Source: an uncultured Bacilli bacterium
Lineage (GTDB): Bacteria; Bacillota_I; Bacilli_A; RF39; UBA660
DNA: 35,717 bases
Reading direction: 5' to 3'
NCBI GenBank assembly: GCA_944358455.1
Contig: CALVRE010000031.1
Coordinates: forward strand, 1 to 35,717
The notes under the pieces are model-generated. The model worked only from the letters and a program-made list of their open reading frames with translations. It had not been told where the DNA came from and did not search any database. Positions within the stretch are counted from its first letter, which is position 1. Each line of letters starts with the position of its first letter. The position numbers and the translations under genes were made by a program. Shown piece after piece: positions 1 to 8,398 of the stretch.

Positions 1-1245
1 CTTTACGTGAATGATGATAAAACGATTTATTATGAATATCCAACACAACTTCAAACAGTGGGAAGTATTGCACAAACTTTGTTAGATAGTCATGAAACTT
101 ATACGTATATGGGTGGAACTTATTTAAAAGGTGCCCAAGATAACAATTACATTTGGCTATCAGGAAACTTATATCGTATTATGGGACGTGACGAAAATGA
201 AAATGTGCGATTAATTAGCGAAGGAAATATTACCGTAATTCCATATGATGATACATCAAATGTCTTTGAAACGAGTCATGTATATGAATGGTTAAATAGT
301 TATTTTTATAGCCATTTAGATAGTAATTTACAGAGTAAATTGGAAATGACTTCTTACTGTAAAGACGTTACTGATGATTCCAGTTCTGCAAAAACAACAT
401 GTTCATCAAGTGGAAGTACAAGGGTATCGTTAATGTCATTAGATGAATTTAATTTGGCGGGTAGTGCTTCTTATTTTAAGGATTCGCAGAGAGATGGATG
501 GTGGTCTTTAACACCTAATACAGATAGTTCTAATACTCGAAATTTATCTTATAATGGGAATGTATATAGTGTTGCAGTAACAAATATATATGGTGTTCGA
601 CCTATTATTACTGTTTCTTCCAATTTAGTTATTCTTGTTGGAAACGGTAGTCAGGGTAGCCCATATCAAACAAGTGAAAAAATAGGAAATGGTAATTTAA
701 ACGATGTATCAACAAGTGGAGAATATGTAAGATTAGATGGAAATCTCTATCGAGTAATAGAAAAAACAACAGAAGGTACCAAGATCGTGTTGGATGGATA
801 TTTATATGCAGATGGAATTACATATAGTGATATGTTGACACGAATGCAGAATGGAACTACTTTAAATGAGTTAGTAACAAGTGCTAATCAATCAAAAGTG
901 GCAACCGTAACATGGAATCATGGTCAATCATTTGATTATGGGAATCATTATAATATATCGTTGGATAATAGTGGAACAGATACATTTGCAGCTAAAGTTG
1001 GAACAGTGCGAATCGGAGAGATGTATGCAGCGCCTAGTGATTCTGTGTTAGGCTCTAATCGTATGACTTATAGTTGGTCCTTAACTAAGAGGGATGTCTC
1101 TTATTCTTGGCGTATCTATGCAAATGGTACTGCATATGTCGATACTATGGCCAATACTAATGGAGTTCGTCCAGTATTAGTAATTGCTCCAGCTGTGACA
1201 GTAACAAATGGAAATGGAACTCTTAGTGCTCCATATGAAATATAA
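1..1245 (+). CDS. Repetitive DUF6273-like surface protein, 5' end outside window
   Basis: The reading frame is open from base 1, so this is the C-terminal 414 codons of a longer protein; the GTG at 7 is probably not the start. It contains two related units. Each has a 'LSGNLYRI' or 'LDGNLYRV' strand early, a Trp-Ser-Leu-Thr segment (WWSLTP, YSWSLTK) followed by a GVRP motif, and a closing Gly-rich 'GNG-PY' motif (GNGSQGSPYQ at about residues 214-223, GNGTLSAPYE at the end). The WW-LTP/GVRP pattern resembles DUF6273-type domains of Gram-positive surface proteins, by my recollection of the family. The first unit has two Cys about 14 residues apart. No sorting signal or membrane segment is seen in this part, so any signal peptide or anchor must be upstream. 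The exact function is unknown. Confidence 0.7.
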   Translation, partial: LYVNDDKTIYYEYPTQLQTVGSIAQTLLDSHETYTYMGGTYLKGAQDNNYIWLSGNLYRIMGRDENENVRLISEGNITVIPYDDTSNVFETSHVYEWLNSYFYSHLDSNLQSKLEMTSYCKDVTDDSSSAKTTCSSSGSTRVSLMSLDEFNLAGSASYFKDSQRDGWWSLTPNTDSSNTRNLSYNGNVYSVAVTNIYGVRPIITVSSNLVILVGNGSQGSPYQTSEKIGNGNLNDVSTSGEYVRLDGNLYRVIEKTTEGTKIVLDGYLYADGITYSDMLTRMQNGTTLNELVTSANQSKVATVTWNHGQSFDYGNHYNISLDNSGTDTFAAKVGTVRIGEMYAAPSDSVLGSNRMTYSWSLTKRDVSYSWRIYANGTAYVDTMANTNGVRPVLVIAPAVTVTNGNGTLSAPYEI

Positions 1246-1247
1246 TG

Positions 1248-1280
1248 AAAGTACTATACGTCAAGTATAGTATTTTTTTG
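1248..1280 (+). terminator. Intrinsic terminator after the surface protein
   Basis: TACTATAC (1252-1259) pairs perfectly with GTATAGTA (1265-1272) around a five-base loop, extended by A-T pairs and followed by seven T. Confidence 0.9.
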
Positions 1281-1289
1281 TCTCTTTTC

Positions 1290-1318
1290 TTGTCAATGGA
1301 TATGATTTGTTATAAAAT
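1290..1318 (+). promoter_or_regulatory. Promoter of pgk
   Basis: TTGTCA (1290-1295), 17-base spacer, TAAAAT (1313-1318), between the upstream terminator and a strong AGGAGG ribosome-binding site ahead of pgk. Confidence 0.7.
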
Positions 1319-1338
1319 AAAAGAAGATAGGAGGATAT

Positions 1339-2523
1339 ATGAAAAAGACGATTCGAGATTATGATTTGTCTGGTAAAAAAGTCATGATTCGCTGTGATTT
1401 TAATGTTCCTATGCAGAATGGTAAAATTACAGATGATAATCGCATTGTGGCGAGTTTACCAACGATCGAGTATGCAATTCAAAATGGAGCAAAAATCATT
1501 TTGATGAGTCATTTGGGTCGTATTAAGACAGAAGAAGATAAGAGTAAAAATAGCTTAAAAGAAGTAAGTATACGATTAAGTGAATTACTCAAAAAGGACG
1601 TAATTTTTATTCCATTTACACGAGGAAAAGAATTGGAAACGGCTATTTCAAATTTAAAAGATGGCGATGTATTATTGATGGAAAATACACGTTTTGAGGA
1701 TTTGGACGGCAAGAAAGAAAGTGGCAATGATTCAGAATTAGGTCGTTATTGGGCAAGTTTAGGAGATATCTATATCAATGATGCTTTTGGAACTGCTCAT
1801 CGTGCTCATGCTTCTAACGTTGGAATCGCAAGTATTTTGCCAAATGGGGTTGGCTTTTTAATAGAAAAAGAGTTAAACGTTATGAAGAAAGCAATCGATG
1901 ATCCGGAACGTCCCTTAACCGTTATTTTAGGTGGGGCTAAAGTAGTAGATAAGATACCGGTTATTGAAAATCTTGTCAAAATAGCAGATCATATTTTAAT
2001 TGGTGGTGGAATGGCATTCACATTCTTAAAAGCAGAGGGATACGAAATTGGAAAGTCTCTTTTGGATAGTGAAAATATTGAATTTTGCAAGCGCATTTTA
2101 GGAGAAAATAAAGATAAAATTATTTTGCCAGTCGATGTTGCTTGTGGAACGGAAATGGATAATGATGTCGAGTGTCGTTATACTTCTATCGATGATATTC
2201 ATCCGAATGAGATGGGATTGGATATCGGAGAAGAGACCGTTCAATTATTTTGGAAGTATATCAAGGATTCTAAAACGATTATTTGGAATGGACCAGTTGG
2301 ATTATTCGAATTGGATAAATTTGCAAAGGGAACTCGTACCTTATGCAAAGAGTTAAAAGAATCCGGAGCAATTACGATTATTGGTGGAGGCGATACAGCA
2401 AGTGCTGTAATCAACATGGGATATGGAGAATATATGACGCATATTTCGACTGGTGGAGGAGCCTCTTTAGAATTATTAGAAGGAAAAGAATTACCAGGTA
2501 TTGCCTGTATAAACGAAAAGTAG
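1339..2523 (+). CDS. pgk: Phosphoglycerate kinase
   Basis: Phosphoglycerate kinase makes ATP from ADP and 1,3-bisphosphoglycerate in cytosolic glycolysis. The 394 residues match the usual bacterial length. Family signatures are in order: RCDFNVP (18-24), SHLGR (57-61), the RFED substrate-binding loop, GTAHRAHAS, GGAKVVDKI, GGGMAFTFLKAEG, the nucleotide-site WNGPVGLFE, and GGGDTA followed by STGGGASLELLEGKELPG near the end. The start follows an AGGAGG site with normal spacing. It has its own promoter and a terminator that overlaps its stop. tpiA lies 2.4 kb downstream, separated by two membrane-lipid genes. Confidence 0.98.
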   Translation: MKKTIRDYDLSGKKVMIRCDFNVPMQNGKITDDNRIVASLPTIEYAIQNGAKIILMSHLGRIKTEEDKSKNSLKEVSIRLSELLKKDVIFIPFTRGKELETAISNLKDGDVLLMENTRFEDLDGKKESGNDSELGRYWASLGDIYINDAFGTAHRAHASNVGIASILPNGVGFLIEKELNVMKKAIDDPERPLTVILGGAKVVDKIPVIENLVKIADHILIGGGMAFTFLKAEGYEIGKSLLDSENIEFCKRILGENKDKIILPVDVACGTEMDNDVECRYTSIDDIHPNEMGLDIGEETVQLFWKYIKDSKTIIWNGPVGLFELDKFAKGTRTLCKELKESGAITIIGGGDTASAVINMGYGEYMTHISTGGGASLELLEGKELPGIACINEK

Positions 2524-2541
2524 TGTAAGACTACTTTTTTC
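2516..2541 (+). terminator. Intrinsic terminator overlapping the pgk stop
   Basis: AAAAGTAGT (2516-2524) pairs with ACTACTTTT (2530-2538) around GTAAG, followed by T residues. The pgk stop codon lies in the left arm. Confidence 0.85.
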
Positions 2542-2638
2542 TTGTTTTTTCTTTCCGTTTATTATACAATGAAGAAGGTTATAAAACGAAACATAGTAAG
2601 AGAGTAAATGACAAAGTTGTAATATTTTGAAACATTCC

Positions 2639-2667
2639 TTGCATAAATCTACAAACTATTATAAAAT
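2639..2667 (+). promoter_or_regulatory. Candidate promoter of the flippase-like gene
   Basis: TTGCAT (2639-2644), 17 bases, TAAAAT (2662-2667), in a 176-base gap after the pgk terminator. The -35 is weak; an overlapping TATAAA starts at 2660. Confidence 0.5.
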
Positions 2668-2699
2668 GATAATAGTGAAAATAGAAAACGAGAGGCTTT

Positions 2700-3719
2700 A
2701 TGAAAAAGAAATCTGATATAAAAGGTAAAATTAATATCGTTATTTTAATAGCAATTACTCTTCTTGTGTTGTATTTTGCATTAAAAGATAATTTTGAAGC
2801 GACGATCAATCAAATATTGACTTTGAATATTTGGTGGTTTTTAGTTAGTATTTTACTTTTTTTAGGTTCTATTTTTTTAAGAAGTATCGCTTTATTTAAG
2901 TTGACTTGTCATTTTAAACCAGATTATACATTTCGTCAATCGATGAAATTATCACTTACAACTCAGTTTTTTAATGGAATTACACCATTCGCTACTGGAG
3001 GACAACCGTTTCAAGTATATCAATTAAAGAAAGATGGCGTGACTCTGGCAGATGGAACAAACATTATTGTTCAAAATTTTATCGTTTATCAGATTGCTTT
3101 AGTATTGTTAGGATTAGTAGCAGTTGTATCGAATTATTTTTTTCATTTTTTTAAAGAAGTTAGCATCTTACAACGATTGGTGACATTAGGTTTTTTGGCC
3201 AATACTTTAGTCGTAATTGCGTTACTTGTTTTGGCCTTTGCCAAGAAGACAAATAAGCGAATACTCCGCTTTATCATTCGTATTTTAAAAGAAATGCGTA
3301 TTATTAAAAATGCAGAAAAAACTTATAAACGTTGGGATGAATCACTCGATCGCTTCCATAAAGGAGCTCGTTTACTGATCGATAATAAAAGGCTTACGTT
3401 GGAAACGATTTTTCTCAATATAATGGGATTATGTGCACTTTATATTATTCCTCTTACAGTTGCGTATAGTATGGGATATTATCATAGTTTTGATGGTCTT
3501 TTAGCAATCATTTCAAGTGCATATGTTATGTTGATTGGAGCATTTGTACCAATTCCAGGTGGTACTGGTGGACTAGAGTATAGTTTTATTCAATTCTATG
3601 GTAATTTTGTTACCGGAAGTGCTCTTAGTGCCATGATGTTAATATGGCGTTTTATCACTTATTATTTTGGAATGATTGTTGGTGCGATTGCTCTTTATGT
3701 AAAGGGAAAGAAGGATTAA
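2700..3719 (+). CDS. Lysylphosphatidylglycerol synthase TM-region / flippase-like membrane protein (UPF0104)
   Basis: This is a 339-residue polytopic membrane protein. Hydrophobic segments fall at about 10-28, 43-65, 120-145, 155-180, 235-255, 265-290 and 310-335. The motif FFNGITPFATGGQP (about 90-103) and the late PIPGGTGGLEYSF are hallmarks of the YbhN/AglD2/MprF-N-terminal family, whose members are lipid flippase-like proteins or the transmembrane half of MprF. There is no aminoacyl-transferase domain, so it is not a complete MprF. The stop is one base before the start of the glycosyltransferase, so the two are surely co-translated. A role in moving or handling membrane glycolipid is an inference from that pairing. 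Confidence 0.85.
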   Translation: MKKKSDIKGKINIVILIAITLLVLYFALKDNFEATINQILTLNIWWFLVSILLFLGSIFLRSIALFKLTCHFKPDYTFRQSMKLSLTTQFFNGITPFATGGQPFQVYQLKKDGVTLADGTNIIVQNFIVYQIALVLLGLVAVVSNYFFHFFKEVSILQRLVTLGFLANTLVVIALLVLAFAKKTNKRILRFIIRILKEMRIIKNAEKTYKRWDESLDRFHKGARLLIDNKRLTLETIFLNIMGLCALYIIPLTVAYSMGYYHSFDGLLAIISSAYVMLIGAFVPIPGGTGGLEYSFIQFYGNFVTGSALSAMMLIWRFITYYFGMIVGAIALYVKGKKD

Positions 3720-3720
3720 T

Positions 3721-4953
3721 ATGCGAATTGGAATTTTTACCGATACCTATCCTCCTTATATCAATGGAGTATCGACTAGTATCGTGATGTTACAGCATGC
3801 CTTAGAAAAAAAAGGGCATCAAGTGTTTGTGGTTACCGTGAATAGTGAACAGTACAAATTTGAAGAAAAAGATAATGTTATTCGTATTCCTGGTATTCCA
3901 ATTGGCATTTATGATTATCGTCTAACAGGTATCTATCCTTTAAAAGCAATCAATAAAATTAAAAATTGGAATTTGGATATCATTCATTCTCATACGGAAT
4001 TTGGGGTAGGAACGTTTGCCCGTATTATTGCCAAACAATTAGATATTCCTCTCGTTCATACTTATCACACGATGTATGAAGATTATGTTCATTATATTAC
4101 TCATGGTTATTTTAATCGTTCTAGTAAAAAAATCGTCGAATATCTAACGAAATTTTACTGTGATAAGACTGCGACAGAGTTGATTGTTCCAACGAAGAAA
4201 ACTTACGATTTATTTAAGGAAAAGTATCATGTTGATCGAAATATTCATATTGTCCCAACGGGGATTGAAATCGAACGATTTTATCAAGAACAATTTAAAA
4301 AGCGCGATATCGACGATTTAAGACATAAATACGGAATTTCCAAGGATGATTTTGTTATTCTATTCGTAGGACGTTTAGGAGACGAAAAAAATGTTGATTT
4401 ATTAATCGATGGTCATATTGGACTTTCTCGTAAATATCCTCATTGCAAGTTAGTGATCGTGGGAGATGGACCAGATGCGGATTCTTTTAAGAAAAAAGTA
4501 AAACATTTTAAAATGGAAAACAATGTTATTTTTACGGGAAAAGTACCTTGGGATAAAGTTCCTCTTTATTATCAATTAGCGACTGTTTTTGCGACTGCAT
4601 CCTTAACAGAAACACAAGGACTTACCGTCATTGAAGCAATGGCTGCTTCTAAGCCAGTAGTCTGTGCGGATGATGAAGCGTTTAATAGTGTTGTTATCGA
4701 AGAGTTAAATGGGAAACTATTTACCAATCGCCGTATGTATAAAAAGAAGATGATCGATTTAATCGAGCACCCTGAAAAAGTAGAAGCGATGAGTAGGCAA
4801 GCACGTATTAGTGCGGAGCCTCATTCTGCTAAATACTTTGCTGAAAAAGTATTAGATGTCTACCATACAGCTTTAGGAGAACGTGGTGAAAAAGGAAAAA
4901 CCTTTTTCGAAAAAATGAAACATGTAGTAAAGAGGGGATTCTATGGAAAATAA
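3721..4953 (+). CDS. GT4 glycosyltransferase, probable 1,2-diacylglycerol glucosyltransferase
   Basis: This 410-residue GT-B enzyme of family GT4 probably transfers a sugar from a nucleotide sugar to diacylglycerol on the inner membrane face. Visible features are the N-terminal acceptor loop FTDTYPPYINGVS (6-18), the HSHTEFG segment near 89-95, the donor-site FVGRLGDEKN (R218, K223), and the E297-X7-E305 motif in TETQGLTVIEAM. The overall pattern resembles the Acholeplasma/Streptococcus alMGS/LafA type; the acceptor itself is inferred. The tail is Lys-rich, which would suit binding to acidic lipids. It overlaps tpiA by 11 bases and directly follows the flippase-like gene. Confidence 0.88.
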   Translation: MRIGIFTDTYPPYINGVSTSIVMLQHALEKKGHQVFVVTVNSEQYKFEEKDNVIRIPGIPIGIYDYRLTGIYPLKAINKIKNWNLDIIHSHTEFGVGTFARIIAKQLDIPLVHTYHTMYEDYVHYITHGYFNRSSKKIVEYLTKFYCDKTATELIVPTKKTYDLFKEKYHVDRNIHIVPTGIEIERFYQEQFKKRDIDDLRHKYGISKDDFVILFVGRLGDEKNVDLLIDGHIGLSRKYPHCKLVIVGDGPDADSFKKKVKHFKMENNVIFTGKVPWDKVPLYYQLATVFATASLTETQGLTVIEAMAASKPVVCADDEAFNSVVIEELNGKLFTNRRMYKKKMIDLIEHPEKVEAMSRQARISAEPHSAKYFAEKVLDVYHTALGERGEKGKTFFEKMKHVVKRGFYGK

Positions 4954-5674
4954 AAAAATTGTCGTTGGTAACATGAAAATGAATTTGACCGCTGAAGAAA
5001 TTAGTGATTACCTAAAAGAAATCAATGGTCAAGTGGGGAGTAATCGTGTTGTCATTTGTCCTACTAGTATCTATATCCCTTATTTTTTAAAACAGGACTA
5101 TTTAGTGGGCTTACAGAATACCTTCTTGCACGAGAGTGGAGCTTATACGGGGGAGATTTCTCCTAAACAAGCTGCCAGTATGGGGATTGCTGTTACGATT
5201 ATTGGACATAGCGAAAGAAGAATGTATTTCGATGAAAAAGATAAGTTGATCAATGAAAAAGTAAAAGAAGCGATCAAACAAAATTTAAGGGTGATTCTCT
5301 GCATTGGAGAAACCGCTGAAGAACGCAATATGATGCGTACGGAAAAAGTGTTACGTAAACAAATTTTGGGTGGTTTGCGTGGCCTCGAGAAAGATATGTT
5401 CGATAATGTTATTCTTGCTTATGAACCAATCTGGGCAATCGGAACAGGTGAAGTTCCAACCAATGAAGAAATAACCAAGACGATTGGTTATATTAAATCA
5501 TTAGTGTTAGAAATTTATGATTATGAATCGATACCAGTATTATATGGTGGTAGTGTTACCGATAAAAACATTAAGGAATTAAATAAGATTCCCAATGTAT
5601 CAGGGTTTTTAGTTGGTGGTGCTTCCACAAAGCCAAAGAAGTTTTTGAAGATTATAGAAGTTGCTGTAAAATAG
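4943..5674 (+). CDS. tpiA: Triosephosphate isomerase
   Basis: This enzyme interconverts dihydroxyacetone phosphate and glyceraldehyde 3-phosphate in glycolysis. The 243-residue length is typical. Catalytic residues are all present: N10 and K12 in GNMKMN, H89 in IIGHSERR, and E161 in AYEPIWAIGTG. The phosphate-binding LYGGSV and the late GFLVGGAS are also present. The start lies inside the end of the glycosyltransferase gene and is preceded by GAGGGG within that gene, so translation is likely coupled. The overlap ties this glycolytic gene to the glycolipid genes in one transcript. Confidence 0.98.
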   Translation: MENKKIVVGNMKMNLTAEEISDYLKEINGQVGSNRVVICPTSIYIPYFLKQDYLVGLQNTFLHESGAYTGEISPKQAASMGIAVTIIGHSERRMYFDEKDKLINEKVKEAIKQNLRVILCIGETAEERNMMRTEKVLRKQILGGLRGLEKDMFDNVILAYEPIWAIGTGEVPTNEEITKTIGYIKSLVLEIYDYESIPVLYGGSVTDKNIKELNKIPNVSGFLVGGASTKPKKFLKIIEVAVK

Positions 5675-5688
5675 TAACTTTTTTTTAT
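5657..5688 (+). terminator. Intrinsic terminator after tpiA
   Basis: AGTTGCT (5659-5665) pairs with AGTAACT (5673-5679), with one G-T pair and a seven-base loop, followed by a run of T. It ends about 22 bases before the first Spo0A gene, for which I see no clear promoter. Confidence 0.7.
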
Positions 5689-5710
5689 TTTATAAGAGGA
5701 GAGAATAAAA

Positions 5711-6481
5711 ATGGGAAAAATTAGAGTAGCGGTTGTAGATAATGAAAGTAGTTTTGTAAGTATGTTAAAGGAGTATTTTCAAACTAGTAAATATGTAGAA
5801 ATCTGTTATGAAGCAAGCGATGGTTTAGAAGGATTTAAGATGATTCAAAAAAATCAAGATGATATTGACTTAATTTTACTTGATTTAATTATGCCTCATT
5901 GTGATGGAATTACCTTGTTAGAAAAACTAAGAGAAGAAAAAATTACGAAAAAAACAATTGTACTGACTGGTTATCAATCGAGTGATATGGTTACAGAGGT
6001 ATTGGAATTTGGCGTTAATTATTTTATGTTAAAACCATTTTCTCTATCTGATTTAGAAAGAAGAATTTTAAAAATTTTTGAAGTAAAAGAACATAAAGTA
6101 TTAGATTTGCAAAGTCAGACGTTACAGATGCGTATTACGGATATGCTTCATAATCTTGGAATGCCTTCTAATGTCAAAGGATATCACTATATTCGTGAGG
6201 CGATTCTTTTAATTGTGGAAAAACCTGATTTGCTAGGAAGTGTTACGAAAGAGTTATACCCAGAAATTGCAGAACGCTTTTACTCGACTGCTTCACGTGT
6301 CGAACGTTCGATGCGTCATGCGATCGAAATTAGTTTTACGAGGGGAAATTTAGAAGTGATAGAAGATATTTTTCGCTTCAGCATGGATAGTGAAAAAGCC
6401 AAACCGACAAACTCAGAATTTATCAGTATGATCGCGGAACGAATTCAATCGGATTTGGAACAAGAGTCATTCCAATTCTAA
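5711..6481 (+). CDS. Spo0A-type response regulator, divergent copy
   Basis: This 256-residue protein has an N-terminal receiver domain (1-120) and a C-terminal Spo0A DNA-binding domain (about 138-250). Receiver residues are D10, phosphoacceptor D58 (LILLDLIMP), T86 and K108. The usual second acidic residue is Asn (VVDNES instead of DDN), so Mg binding or phosphorylation may differ. The C-terminal domain keeps the Spo0A core: [21 protein letters not shown], the recognition helix ASRVERSMRHAIE, and [10 protein letters not shown]. It lies 114 bases upstream of a second, more canonical Spo0A. The start has a GAGGAGAG site. It could be a second master regulator, or a paralogue tuning the first through shared 0A boxes. 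The Spo0A fold is certain; the role of the duplication is not. Confidence 0.9.
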   Translation: MGKIRVAVVDNESSFVSMLKEYFQTSKYVEICYEASDGLEGFKMIQKNQDDIDLILLDLIMPHCDGITLLEKLREEKITKKTIVLTGYQSSDMVTEVLEFGVNYFMLKPFSLSDLERRILKIFEVKEHKVLDLQSQTLQMRITDMLHNLGMPSNVKGYHYIREAILLIVEKPDLLGSVTKELYPEIAERFYSTASRVERSMRHAIEISFTRGNLEVIEDIFRFSMDSEKAKPTNSEFISMIAERIQSDLEQESFQF

Positions 6482-6491
6482 ATGGAAGAAA

Positions 6492-6498
6492 ATCGACA
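6492..6498 (-). promoter_or_regulatory. Near-match 0A box upstream of second spo0A
   Basis: ATCGACA matches 6 of 7 bases of the reverse-oriented 0A box TTCGACA. It lies about 30 bases upstream of the -35 region of the second spo0A copy. In B. subtilis, Spo0A regulates its own promoter; here that is only a possibility. Confidence 0.3.
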
Positions 6499-6528
6499 AT
6501 CATAGACAAAACTAGCTAATTTTCACTC

Positions 6529-6557
6529 TGGCAAGTAACCGTCAAGTGTAGTATAAT
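6529..6557 (+). promoter_or_regulatory. Promoter of the second spo0A
   Basis: A perfect -10 TATAAT (6552-6557) has a poor -35 (TGGCAA, 6529-6534, 17-base spacer). A weak -35 would fit an activated promoter. AAGGAG follows just before the ATG. Confidence 0.6.
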
Positions 6558-6595
6558 AGACCTATAATCAAGCAGTACTAAGAAGGAGAGAAAAG

Positions 6596-7366
6596 ATGAA
6601 AAATATAAGAGTACTTATGATCGACGACAATGTTAACTTGGTTAACATGGTAAAGGAGTATTTTAGTAATCACAGTAGTATTAGTATTGATTTGTGTGCG
6701 TATAATGGAGAAGAAGGAATTGAGTTAATCGAAAAAGAAAAAGACCATTACGATGTGATCGTCCTCGATCTCATTATGCCAAAGAAAGATGGCATTTATG
6801 TATTAGAAGAAATGAAAAAACGTCACATCGAGAAAAAAGTCATTGTTGCGACGAGTTACAATGCATCTGAAGTAATCCGTCAAGTATCGGAATTTGGAGT
6901 TAGTTACTTCATTTTGAAACCATTTGAACTTACGGATTTAGAAAAGAGAATACTAGAACTTAGCAAAAAGAAAGATTTAAATAGTAAAAATTTAGATTTA
7001 TATCATAACAACTTACAGATTTCGATTACCAAAATTTTACATGAGCTAGGAATTCCTTCTCATATTAAAGGTTATCAATATATCAGAGAAGCAATTAGTG
7101 TCATCTATGAAAGACCAGAAATGATTGGTGGAATTACCAAGGAACTTTATCCGGAATTAGCAGGTACTTTTGATACCACGGTTTCGAGAGTCGAACGTGC
7201 GATTCGTCATGCGATCGAAGTCAGTTGGAATCGTGGTAATTGGGATCTGATGGAAGAGATTTTTGGACATAGTGTCGATATCGATAAAGCGAAACCAACT
7301 AATAGTGAGTTTATTGTAACAATTGCTGATAAACTTCGCTTAGAAACACATAAAGTGGGTAGTTAA
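6596..7366 (+). CDS. spo0A: Stage 0 sporulation protein A, canonical copy
   Basis: Spo0A is the master regulator of entry into sporulation; phosphorylated Spo0A binds 0A boxes (TGTCGAA). The 256 residues are typical. The receiver has the full acidic pair D10-D11, phosphoacceptor D58 ([11 protein letters not shown]), T86 and K108. The C-terminal domain is close to Bacillus Spo0[28 protein letters not shown], recognition helix [20 protein letters not shown], and [11 protein letters not shown]. It follows a related but more divergent copy and has its own promoter and terminator. The usual partner spoIVB is not adjacent. Its presence suggests a spore-former, or a lineage that kept Spo0A for other uses. 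Confidence 0.95.
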   Translation: MKNIRVLMIDDNVNLVNMVKEYFSNHSSISIDLCAYNGEEGIELIEKEKDHYDVIVLDLIMPKKDGIYVLEEMKKRHIEKKVIVATSYNASEVIRQVSEFGVSYFILKPFELTDLEKRILELSKKKDLNSKNLDLYHNNLQISITKILHELGIPSHIKGYQYIREAISVIYERPEMIGGITKELYPELAGTFDTTVSRVERAIRHAIEVSWNRGNWDLMEEIFGHSVDIDKAKPTNSEFIVTIADKLRLETHKVGS

Positions 7367-7380
7367 CACTTTTTTATTTT
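7352..7380 (+). terminator. Intrinsic terminator overlapping the spo0A stop
   Basis: AAAGTG (7352-7357) pairs with CACTTT (7367-7372), followed by TTTTTATTTT. The spo0A stop codon lies in the loop. Confidence 0.7.
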
Positions 7381-7406
7381 GCATTTTAATAAAAACAAGG
7401 TATAAT
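7379..7406 (+). promoter_or_regulatory. Promoter of the lipid kinase gene
   Basis: TTGCAT (7379-7384), 16-base spacer, TATAAT (7401-7406). The start would be near 7413, just before a GGAGGAG site. Confidence 0.65.
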
Positions 7407-7429
7407 AGGTGCCATATGGAGGAGAGTTT

Positions 7430-8374
7430 ATGACTGTCAATTTAGAAAGTGTTCGTCATCGTCAGAGTTGTATTGTCATCAATCGTCAGATTTTAGAACG
7501 AAAAGATGGAAATCTTTTAAGATTGCTCCAAAATCGTCTAGCTTTCGTAACTGGTAAGGAGCCTCTCACGCTCATTACCGAAAATAAAGAAGAGGCACAG
7601 TTAAAAACAGAACTATTAGCGCAACAAAAAGAACCTTATAATTTGTTTGTGGTTGGTGGAGATGGTACTTTACATTCAGCCATAAATGGGGTGATGAAAG
7701 TACCGAATCATCGATCGACATTACTTCATGTGATCGATTTAGGAACTGGTAATGATTATAAACGAACGATCGATCATTATGATAATATTTTTAAAACGGA
7801 TTTGATCAAGATCGTCAGTGATCATCAAACCATTCATGGTATCAATAGTTGGTGTATTGGGTTAGATGCTGATATTGCAAACGATTTAAATCGTTTTCGA
7901 GGGAAAAATAAAGATCCCTATTTAAAAAGTATGATGTATCATTTTTGTCATTATCGACCTTATTCCATATCTTATAATGTCAATGGTGACTGGGAAGATC
8001 ATAAGATTACAATGTTGGCTATTTTAAATGGAATGTATTATGGCAACGGTCGAAAGATTGCTCCCCATGCCTATTTGACGGATGGTACTTTAAATTTTTA
8101 TACGGTCGATGATTTAAATAAGTTAAAAATTGCACGTTTATTTTGTCTATTAGAATTAGGAAAACACGAAGGAAATCCTCATGTTCATGCTCGTAAAATT
8201 TCGGAAATAGTGGTAGAAAGTCCAAATGGCTTACTGAATGCCAATATCGATGGAGAATCCTATTCTTTTAAAAATTGTCATATCAGTGTAGAACATAACA
8301 ATGGAATTTATGTTTGTCCTGGGGATCCTTTTGCCATAAAAGAAGATATCAAAAAATACATATTACATAAATAA
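7430..8374 (+). CDS. Diacylglycerol kinase family lipid kinase
   Basis: This 314-residue protein belongs to the DgkB/YegS/sphingosine-kinase-like family, which phosphorylates lipid alcohols such as diacylglycerol with ATP at the inner membrane face. The nucleotide-binding GGDGT (76-80) and the GTGND motif (105-109) are intact, and a C-terminal beta domain has the usual NIDGE segment. The start at 7430 is chosen because GGAGGAG (7418-7424) sits at correct distance; an upstream in-frame ATG at 7415 would overlap that site. A small Lys-rich gene follows 24 bases later. It could recycle diacylglycerol released by glycolipid or lipoteichoic acid synthesis (inference). Confidence 0.9.
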   Translation: MTVNLESVRHRQSCIVINRQILERKDGNLLRLLQNRLAFVTGKEPLTLITENKEEAQLKTELLAQQKEPYNLFVVGGDGTLHSAINGVMKVPNHRSTLLHVIDLGTGNDYKRTIDHYDNIFKTDLIKIVSDHQTIHGINSWCIGLDADIANDLNRFRGKNKDPYLKSMMYHFCHYRPYSISYNVNGDWEDHKITMLAILNGMYYGNGRKIAPHAYLTDGTLNFYTVDDLNKLKIARLFCLLELGKHEGNPHVHARKISEIVVESPNGLLNANIDGESYSFKNCHISVEHNNGIYVCPGDPFAIKEDIKKYILHK

Positions 8375-8398
8375 AAAATGAGATGAGAAGGAGAATTT

